A stretch of DNA of 42,346 nucleotides from Xenococcus sp. PCC 7305 (GTDB taxonomy: Bacteria; Cyanobacteriota; Cyanobacteriia; Cyanobacteriales; Xenococcaceae). The notes beneath the pieces were generated by a model. It was not told the origin of the DNA. It ran no database searches and saw only the letters and a list, made by a program, of their open reading frames with translations. The DNA is taken from the NCBI RefSeq assembly GCF_000332055.1, contig NZ_ALVZ01000182.1, positions 1-42,346 on the forward strand. The letters are read 5' to 3'. The position numbers and the translations under genes were made by a program. Below, piece by piece: positions 33,532 through 39,927 of the stretch (positions are counted from its first letter, which is position 1; the number at the start of each line of letters is the position of its first letter).

Positions 33532-34548
33532 CCTTATAAATTTCGGCTCGATAAATGATGCCATATCAGGAACTGTTTTAATTTGTCCTTGGGAAACTAA
33601 AAATTCTGCCATGGCATTCAGTGGTTTCAGGATATAAAGATCGCTATTCGGATTTGCTAGCATTTCTAAATTAGTCTCTAGATCGGGCAATTCAATACCT
33701 TCCAAATCGGCAGCTAGAGCTTCGGGTGTAATCTCTAACTTGCCAGCAGCGATCGCGATCGCTTCGTCTCGATTAGTTTCCAAAAAATCTAGAGCTTTCA
33801 CAATGGCCTTGACAAATGCAGTGACCGCCTCGGGATTAGCGTCAATATACTTGCTATCAAAAGTATAAAAATCGGTGATTGCCGTGGGCATTTTCGAGGA
33901 ATCGTAAATAATTCTGCCATCGGGTTGTGCTTCGTTGGCTTGGGACAAAAATGGTGCATAGGTGCTAGCAATCTCAACATTGCCCGCTTGATAAGCTGCG
34001 GCTGCTGTTGAAGCATCGGCATTAATAATAGTAATATCATTACCCGTCAATCCCACCTCTTTGAGCACTTGCAGCAGGAAAAAATGACCAACTCCACCCT
34101 GTTCGGCCGCTACTTTCTTACCCTTAAAATCAGCCAGAGAAGTAATACTATTGCGAGCTAAAATACCATCTCCCCCAGCTGAATTATCTTGTACCAAAAC
34201 AATTTTGTAGTCTTTCCCTTTATCTGCGAGGACGACAGCTTCTGATGTGACACAAGAAATACAACCATCAATACGATTTGCTAAAAACGCTGAAACATAA
34301 TCAGTATTGGCTCCAAAAATTTGTAGCTTAACCTCAAGATTTTCATCAGCAAAAAAGCCTTTTTCCTGGGCAATGTAAAAAGGAGTTAAACCAATCCAAG
34401 TTACTCCTCCCAAGGTCATTTTCATCTGAGAAGAGGATTGAGCAACAACTGGATTTTGGCCATGTAAAATCATTCCCCCTGCAACTCCAGCCAGAAATTT
34501 AATTGCTGTTCGTCGAGAGAATAACCATGAGTTATTATTGTAAGTCAT
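33529..34548 (-). CDS. ABC transporter substrate-binding protein, NMT1/SsuA-like
   Basis: 339 residues. The N-terminus is a twin-arginine (Tat)-like signal: FSRRTAIKFLAG, then a hydrophobic segment ending near VVAQ (about residue 36). The mature protein has the NMT1/THI5-type periplasmic binding fold: GGVTWIGLTPFYIAQEKGFFADENLEV (about 47-73 overall), the DGCISCVTSEAVVLADKGKDYKIV region, and KKVAAEQGGVGHFFL. Relatives bind nitrate, taurine, alkanesulfonates, thiamine precursors or riboflavin. It is the first gene of the cassette with the permease, cysteine hydrolase and ATPase. Confidence 0.92.
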   Translation of the reverse strand: MTYNNNSWLFSRRTAIKFLAGVAGGMILHGQNPVVAQSSSQMKMTLGGVTWIGLTPFYIAQEKGFFADENLEVKLQIFGANTDYVSAFLANRIDGCISCVTSEAVVLADKGKDYKIVLVQDNSAGGDGILARNSITSLADFKGKKVAAEQGGVGHFFLLQVLKEVGLTGNDITIINADASTAAAAYQAGNVEIASTYAPFLSQANEAQPDGRIIYDSSKMPTAITDFYTFDSKYIDANPEAVTAFVKAIVKALDFLETNRDEAIAIAAGKLEITPEALAADLEGIELPDLETNLEMLANPNSDLYILKPLNAMAEFLVSQGQIKTVPDMASFIEPKFIR

Positions 34549-34650
34549 AAAAAATTTAAGATTGCTTCTCGATTAGCTAATAGCTAGTTTGAAAGCCTAA
34601 AGCTAGGAGCTGAAAGCTTAGAGTTAAAATAGCATGAAGACAATTGTAAT

Positions 34651-36384
34651 TCACATAAGATCTTCTAATATACAATTAGCGTCAATTACAGTGTAGTTTC
34701 CATCAAAAAAAACCCTACAGCGATCTTGATAGGCAATCAAAGCAGGAATATTTCCCTGGCGTAAACTAGCGATTACATTTTGAGTAACTGGTTTATGTTG
34801 CCTTAGCCATTTATTACCATGAACAGCATCGGGATTGAAACTCGCCGACTCTAATAGCCAAAAACTGATCTTGTACTGGCGAACAAATTCTCTGACTAGT
34901 TCGATATCACTACTATACTGAGCTGTGATTAAATCAACTGCTCGTTGACGAAAGAGGCGATAATAACCCATGTGATAGGGAATTGCATATTCTCCACTAA
35001 CTAAAACCGAACGCTGGGAAAAAGTTGGTAGGTTATCGGCTTCTCGCACAAGTGAGGCAATCATAATATCCTTGGGTTGTTGCTGGAAAAATTCGTATAA
35101 AGCCGTGGCACTGCCAGTTCTATATTGGGTGTTGGGAAAATTCTCTTCTAAGCCGGGATAAAATAAAATCGCGATCGCGATCGCTAAACCCAATAAACCA
35201 ACAAGGAGCTTTTTGCCTATAATCCAAATATTCATGGCGTTTCCAGGTGTTACTCGTTGCAATTCTCGCCAGAGAACATCTAAAATTGCGGTCAAAACGA
35301 TTCCTGCTGCGATCACCAAAATAATGCGAAAACTATATCCCGTGTAGCGACTGGGAAGATGCAACTTAAAAAGTACTGCATGAGCTAGGGCAAACATGAC
35401 CACTGAAACAATAATCAAATGCAGTAATAACTTAACTTGCTTGGTTAGCTGCTTGAGCACAGGAAATTTACCCTGAAAATTCATCAGAATAGGGAACAAA
35501 AATCCCAACCTTACAGTTTCTGGTGAGTACAAGGAACGCGGGAACAAGCCACTTCGACCGCCGCCGAAAATATAGTCCCAGAAATGAGCCTTAAAAAATT
35601 TGGCTCGACCTTTGTCATAAAAATCTGGTAATGCCAAAGCTTCGGCACGGGTGATTGTGGGGCCAAATTCTGAGACATGGAGCGCATAGGGTAGCATCAC
35701 GACAAAAGCGACTGCTAAGCCAACACCACAAAAATAGTAGTTCTGGCGATCGCGGATTAATCTGGGACCCATTCCTTGCCAAGTGAATAGTTGTAGAACC
35801 AGCATTCCCGATGCCAAAAAGACGCATTGGGGATAAAACAAGCCGAGAAGGGCGATCGCGATCGCGCAGGGAATTAAAGAACGTTTAGCCAAATAATAGA
35901 GAAAGGCTAGTAAAAAAGGATAAACGAAAGCTCTAGGAGTCCCAGAGATCATGTCATCCTTCATCCAGAGAGCTTGATTGAGCAAGACACTAGTAATAAA
36001 GCAGCCTAAGGGCAGGGGCAAAATCTGTTTACAGAACAAGAAACCGTACCAACTAGCAATCAAACCAATGACTGGTGGCAGCAGCTTATTGAACACCAGC
36101 GGATGAATTCCCACTGTGGCTGCTAGCTTATAGAGACTGGTATAGCCAACAGGAGCTACGGATTGAAAATAATCGGCAATCAAATCATTGGGAAACAATT
36201 GTGGATCTAGATAACGCAACATCCAAAAAACATGCTGTCGCGCATCGTCTTGCACAATCCAGGCACTACTAAAACCTTCTCGAAGAGCCAAGTAACCACA
36301 AAAAAGCGTAAAACCCAAACTGAGACTTAACCAAAAATTCCATACTTGCGAGTTTTTCGTTGGAGAAAACAGTTTTTGTAGCAT
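34651..36384 (-). CDS. Polytopic membrane protein, unknown function (GT-C-like layout)
   Basis: 577 residues. About ten hydrophobic spans fill residues 15-420, then a soluble C-terminal domain of about 150 residues (from about YPGLEENFP) with the segment YRLFRQRAVDLI. The first loop between spans 1 and 2 contains WIVQDDARQHVFW, a DD motif placed as in GT-C glycosyltransferases, but I cannot assign a family. The C-terminal part ends in Cys-containing segments (DRCRVFFDG and DANCILED). Two overlapping HIP1 runs lie in frame at 35168-35185 and 35852-35867. It is divergent from the GH57 gene. Confidence 0.7.
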   Translation of the reverse strand: MLQKLFSPTKNSQVWNFWLSLSLGFTLFCGYLALREGFSSAWIVQDDARQHVFWMLRYLDPQLFPNDLIADYFQSVAPVGYTSLYKLAATVGIHPLVFNKLLPPVIGLIASWYGFLFCKQILPLPLGCFITSVLLNQALWMKDDMISGTPRAFVYPFLLAFLYYLAKRSLIPCAIAIALLGLFYPQCVFLASGMLVLQLFTWQGMGPRLIRDRQNYYFCGVGLAVAFVVMLPYALHVSEFGPTITRAEALALPDFYDKGRAKFFKAHFWDYIFGGGRSGLFPRSLYSPETVRLGFLFPILMNFQGKFPVLKQLTKQVKLLLHLIIVSVVMFALAHAVLFKLHLPSRYTGYSFRIILVIAAGIVLTAILDVLWRELQRVTPGNAMNIWIIGKKLLVGLLGLAIAIAILFYPGLEENFPNTQYRTGSATALYEFFQQQPKDIMIASLVREADNLPTFSQRSVLVSGEYAIPYHMGYYRLFRQRAVDLITAQYSSDIELVREFVRQYKISFWLLESASFNPDAVHGNKWLRQHKPVTQNVIASLRQGNIPALIAYQDRCRVFFDGNYTVIDANCILEDLM

Positions 36385-36414
36385 TAATTCATTAGGTAGT
36401 AGGTAAGAGGTTTC

Positions 36415-36435
36415 AACTGATAACTGATAACTGAT
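36415..36435. repeat. Short tandem repeat, AACTGAT x3
   Basis: Three perfect AACTGAT units. The reverse complement (ATCAGTT) occurs three times at 39025-39045. Confidence 0.85.
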
Positions 36436-36566
36436 CAGACTGTTAACTGATTATAAAAATAGTTGCAAATTGTAACTTGGCATCTGTACCAATGAACACC
36501 AATAGTAGGCTGCTAATGTGTTGATAATGTGATTGCCTTATCACCAGTCTCTTCAGTTTAGGTTTT

Positions 36567-36621
36567 CCCTAACACCTAACACCTAACACCTAACCCCTAA
36601 CACCTAACCCCTAACACCTAC
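36567..36621. repeat. Short tandem repeat, CCTAACA / CCTAACC array
   Basis: Seven to eight heptamers (CTAACAC, CTAACCC) lie directly upstream of the GH57 start at 36636. There is no Shine-Dalgarno sequence between the array and the ATG. Confidence 0.9.
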
Positions 36622-36635
36622 CTGCACACCCACTT

Positions 36636-38882
36636 ATGTCTCATCCTTTGTATGTCGCGTTTATCTGGCATCAACATCAGCCCCTATACAAATCTCGTCA
36701 AGCAAACTCAGATTCTTTAGAGCAATATCGCCTGCCTTGGGTAAGACTTCATGGGACAAAAGATTATTTGGATTTGATTTTAATCTTAGAACGCTATCCC
36801 AAATTACACCAGACAGTGAATCTAGTGCCCTCACTGATGTTGCAGTTGGAAGATTATGCAGCAGGCAAGGCGATCGATCCCTATTTGGAATTGGCATTAA
36901 CTCCAGAAGGGAATTTAACCTCAGAGCAAAAGCAATATATTATTAAGCATTTTTTTGATGGTCATTATCACACTTTAGTAGAACCCCATCCTCGCTACAA
37001 CGAGTTATATCAACAAAGACAAGAATCAGGACATAATTGGTGTTTAGCAAATTGGTCGCGACAGGATTATAGTGATTTGCTCGCTTGGCATAATTTAGCT
37101 TGGATTGATCCTATATTCTGGGATGATCCTGAGATTGCGCGTTGGTTAGAAAGAGGTCGGAATTTCACCTTGGGCGATCGCGAAAAGATCTATGCGAAAC
37201 AAAGAGAGATTATTGCCCGCATCATTCCCCAACATAAAAAGATGCAAAAAGCCGGGCAGTTAGAAGTTACCACCACTCCCTATACCCATCCAATTTTGCC
37301 CTTGCTCCATGATACTAATGCCGGAAGAGTCGCCGTCCCGAAAATGAGCTTGCCGAAAACCCGTTTTCAATGGCAAGAAGATATTCCCCGCCATTTGGAA
37401 AAAGCTTGGGATATGTACCGCGATCGCTTTGACTGTGAGCCAAGGGGTTTATGGCCTTCGGAACAATCGGTTAGTCCTGAGATTTTGCCCTATATTTCAA
37501 AGCAAGGATTTAAATGGATCTGCTCTGATGAAGCTGTATTGGGTTGGAGCCTTCAACATTTTTTCCATCGTGATGAAGCGGGAAATGTTTGTGAACCAGA
37601 ACTGATGTATCGTCCCTATCGGCTCGAAACTCCTGATGGGGATTTGGCGATCGTGTTCCGAGATCACCGCCTATCTGATTTGATCGGCTTTACCTATGGC
37701 AATATGAATCCTCGTCATGCTGCTGCTGATTTGATTGGACATTTAGAAGCAATATCTCGTAGCTTGGCCTATCAACAAACAAATCCCGATGCTTCTCTAG
37801 AAGAGCCTTGGCTAGTAACGATCGCCCTTGATGGGGAAAACTGTTGGGAATATTATCAAAAAGATGGTCTGCCATTTTTGGATTCCCTCTACCAAAAACT
37901 GAGCAAAGACGATGATATTCAATTAGTTACTGTAGATGAATTTATTACCAAGTTTCCGCCCAAAGAAACTATTCCTACAGCAAAATTACATAGCGGCTCT
38001 TGGGTAGATGGCAATTTCACCACTTGGATTGGCGATTCGGTGAAAAATCGTGCTTGGGATTTGTTGTCAGCCGCGAGAGAAACCGTAGCCAGACATCCTG
38101 AAGCAACGGAGGAGAATAATCCTGAAGTTTGGGAAGCCCTATATGCGGCTGAGGGTTCCGATTGGTTTTGGTGGTTCGGCGAAGGTCATTCTTCCAGTCA
38201 TGATGAGATGTTTGACAGTTTATTCCGTGAACATCTTTGTGCCATTTATCAAGCTTTGAATGAGCCGATTCCCCCCGAACTGGAAAAAGCCGTTGAACGA
38301 CATGACAAAAAAGGCGATCGCTTTCCCCAGGGTTTTATCCATCCCATTATCGATGGCATCGGGGATGAACAGGATTGGGATCGCGCAGGCATGATCGAGA
38401 TTGGTGGCGCGAGGGGAACCATGCATCGCAGCAGTGTGGTGCAAAAGATTTTCTATGGTTGGGATCATCTCAATTTTTATTTTCGTTTAGACTTCAAGGC
38501 TGGTTCCGAGTTGGGAACCGATATTCCTGGGGAATTACATTTGCTTTGGTACTATCCGGGTATTCAAATGTACAATAGCCCAGTTCCTTTGGGAGAGATT
38601 CCTCAAGAATCTCCTTTAGATTATTATTTCCATCATCATCTCTGTATTAACTTACTTACTGAATCTGTTTGGCTAGAAGAAGCGGAAGCAGAATGCCGTT
38701 GGCATATTCGAGCTTGTCGAGCGGATGTGATGTACGATAAATGCTTAGAAATTTCTGTTCCCTGGGGAGATTTGCACATAGAGCCGGATACTTCTTTGGA
38801 AGTTTTAGCTATCTTTGGCGATCATGGGAAGTATCGCAGTTATGTTCCAGAGGATAAGTTTATTCAGTTGCAAGCACCATAA
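36636..38882 (+). CDS. Glycoside hydrolase family 57 protein
   Basis: 748 residues. The GH57 catalytic domain starts with AFIWHQHQPLY (H12, H14), then LPWVRLHGTKDYLDL, GLWPSEQSVSPEI, and the nucleophile region WICSDEAVLGWS (Glu299). A later conserved ALDGENCWEYY (about residue 403) should hold the acid/base Asp. The C-terminal part (about 500-748) is an all-beta accessory region. Family members act on alpha-1,4-glucans (amylopullulanase, branching enzyme, alpha-galactosidase), and cyanobacterial members of this size are usually of unproven specificity. Role in glycogen metabolism is inferred. The heptamer array upstream may carry the promoter region; the protein has no signal peptide. Confidence 0.93.
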   Translation: MSHPLYVAFIWHQHQPLYKSRQANSDSLEQYRLPWVRLHGTKDYLDLILILERYPKLHQTVNLVPSLMLQLEDYAAGKAIDPYLELALTPEGNLTSEQKQYIIKHFFDGHYHTLVEPHPRYNELYQQRQESGHNWCLANWSRQDYSDLLAWHNLAWIDPIFWDDPEIARWLERGRNFTLGDREKIYAKQREIIARIIPQHKKMQKAGQLEVTTTPYTHPILPLLHDTNAGRVAVPKMSLPKTRFQWQEDIPRHLEKAWDMYRDRFDCEPRGLWPSEQSVSPEILPYISKQGFKWICSDEAVLGWSLQHFFHRDEAGNVCEPELMYRPYRLETPDGDLAIVFRDHRLSDLIGFTYGNMNPRHAAADLIGHLEAISRSLAYQQTNPDASLEEPWLVTIALDGENCWEYYQKDGLPFLDSLYQKLSKDDDIQLVTVDEFITKFPPKETIPTAKLHSGSWVDGNFTTWIGDSVKNRAWDLLSAARETVARHPEATEENNPEVWEALYAAEGSDWFWWFGEGHSSSHDEMFDSLFREHLCAIYQALNEPIPPELEKAVERHDKKGDRFPQGFIHPIIDGIGDEQDWDRAGMIEIGGARGTMHRSSVVQKIFYGWDHLNFYFRLDFKAGSELGTDIPGELHLLWYYPGIQMYNSPVPLGEIPQESPLDYYFHHHLCINLLTESVWLEEAEAECRWHIRACRADVMYDKCLEISVPWGDLHIEPDTSLEVLAIFGDHGKYRSYVPEDKFIQLQAP

Positions 38883-38922
38883 TTGACATACTCCCCGACC
38901 TAAAGATACGAGGATTCTGGGA
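38883..38922 (-). mobile_element. Possible fossil IS200/IS605 (tnpB) right end
   Basis: The segment directly after the GH57 stop resembles the 3' end of tnpB elements in cyanobacteria: read on the minus strand, a frame ends GAATCCTCGTATCTTTAG just before a GGGGAG stretch. On the plus strand, CCCCG (38893-38897) faces CGAGG (38909-38913) as a hairpin with one mismatch. No transposase frame is left; upstream sequence on the minus strand has a stop within about 30 codons. It is a remnant at best. Confidence 0.4.
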
Positions 38923-39024
38923 TCAAACAGCAATAGCGCTCAAACGCTAACTTTTCTTCCCCAGAGCTTTTTCATTCCATTAAGATTTAAGTCTTCAAAA
39001 AAATTTAAAAAGCGTCAAGAAAAA

Positions 39025-39050
39025 ATCAGTTATCAGTTATCAGTTATCAG
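39025..39050. repeat. Short tandem repeat, ATCAGTT x3
   Basis: Three perfect ATCAGTT units plus ATCAG, the reverse complement of the repeat at 36415-36435. It lies in the spacer between the GH57 gene and the toxin gene. Confidence 0.85.
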
Positions 39051-39172
39051 GAAATTAACAAGCTAGAGTTTATGTTTGTTATGAATAAGTAGGCGCGATC
39101 GCTTTTAAATGCGTTACAAAATGCGATCGCTCTTGGTGAAATAGTTCAATTTAGTAAGACAAATATTTCACC

Positions 39173-39613
39173 TTATTCACACTTTTTAGCCAAATACTCC
39201 AAGAAAGAATTAACGCCAAGCAACCTTATCCCAAAAGCTTCCATCGCTGTTCTTAACGCCTCATCAGCCCGTAGATCGTCATCCCCAGAAACAATCACAT
39301 CTGCCTTACTATCAATTGCCATAGCGAGCACGGGTAAGTCTTTGGGATCTAGACAATTAGGCGGAACTGTTTCTAAATCAATCCATATTGCTCTATACTG
39401 TAACTGTTTTTCCAGACGCATCGCTTGACTGGCTTCGATTCTTGCTCTTAATCGAGGGCGATTCCAAACTAGATGGAGTTCTTCTATTAGGGGTTGACTC
39501 ACCACCAACTGGAATTTTTCCTCATTAAATGCTTCCAAAATAGGCAATGTAACTCGCCCTTTTAACAAAATGCGAATCCAAATGTTTGTATCGATAACAG
39601 CTCGACACCTCAT
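39173..39613 (-). CDS. PIN-domain toxin (VapC-like ribonuclease)
   Basis: 146 residues, PIN fold, as in the putative toxin component family of type II systems. The N-terminal acidic residue is D8 in AVIDTNIWIR. The other conserved acidic residues are in the middle (LDPKDLPVLAMAI with D) and the C-terminal KADVIVSGDDDLR. These chelate Mg2+ and cleave RNA. Its start codon overlaps the antitoxin stop by four bases (ATGA), so it is translated after the antitoxin. Confidence 0.9.
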   Translation of the reverse strand: MRCRAVIDTNIWIRILLKGRVTLPILEAFNEEKFQLVVSQPLIEELHLVWNRPRLRARIEASQAMRLEKQLQYRAIWIDLETVPPNCLDPKDLPVLAMAIDSKADVIVSGDDDLRADEALRTAMEAFGIRLLGVNSFLEYLAKKCE

Positions 39614-39834
39614 GCCTTGAGGGATTGCTGACGTACAGCCTTAATTTCAGCTATGATGTCATCTTCCGTAATGTCATCCACAGGGGGTTGAGCATACATT
39701 TCTTTAATTAACGCTGCCAGATCTGAACGCAAATCTACTTGAACCAAAGCTCTAGCAACCTGCGCTCGTTCTTCTGGGGGCAATTGTTGCACAGTAACAA
39801 TAAGCTGATCTAGAGTGATGGGAATGGATATCAT
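39610..39834 (-). CDS. Antitoxin of the PIN toxin pair
   Basis: 74 residues, first gene of a two-gene TA operon. The N-terminus carries ITLDQLIVTVQQLPPEERAQVARALVQ, a helical region of the kind seen in small antitoxins, followed by an acidic C-terminal tail (about 52-66, DDITEDDIIAEI) that would wrap around the basic toxin. It shows no homology I recognise to Phd, RelB or MazE classes. The start ATG is at 39834; a palindrome lies 33 bases upstream. Confidence 0.78.
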   Translation of the reverse strand: MISIPITLDQLIVTVQQLPPEERAQVARALVQVDLRSDLAALIKEMYAQPPVDDITEDDIIAEIKAVRQQSLKA

Positions 39835-39866
39835 GTCAGCGTTCCAATTAAGTTTTTTAATTTTAA

Positions 39867-39882
39867 CATGTTGTTCAACATG
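39867..39882. promoter_or_regulatory. Palindrome upstream of the toxin-antitoxin operon
   Basis: CATGTTG-TT-CAACATG: seven-base arms with a two-base centre, 32 bases upstream of the antitoxin start. TA operons usually repress themselves at such palindromes. The two-base loop makes an RNA terminator hairpin for the upstream gene less likely, though a hairpin cannot be excluded. Confidence 0.5.
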
Positions 39883-39927
39883 ATGAATCTAATAGAATTA
39901 TCGTGAATTAACTCACTGAAAATAGGA

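Noticed and set aside
36529-36544. GTGAT-N6-ATCAC palindrome upstream of the GH57 gene
   Set aside because: Half-site spacing is two bases wider than the CRP consensus and the position between divergent genes gives no further support; could be chance.
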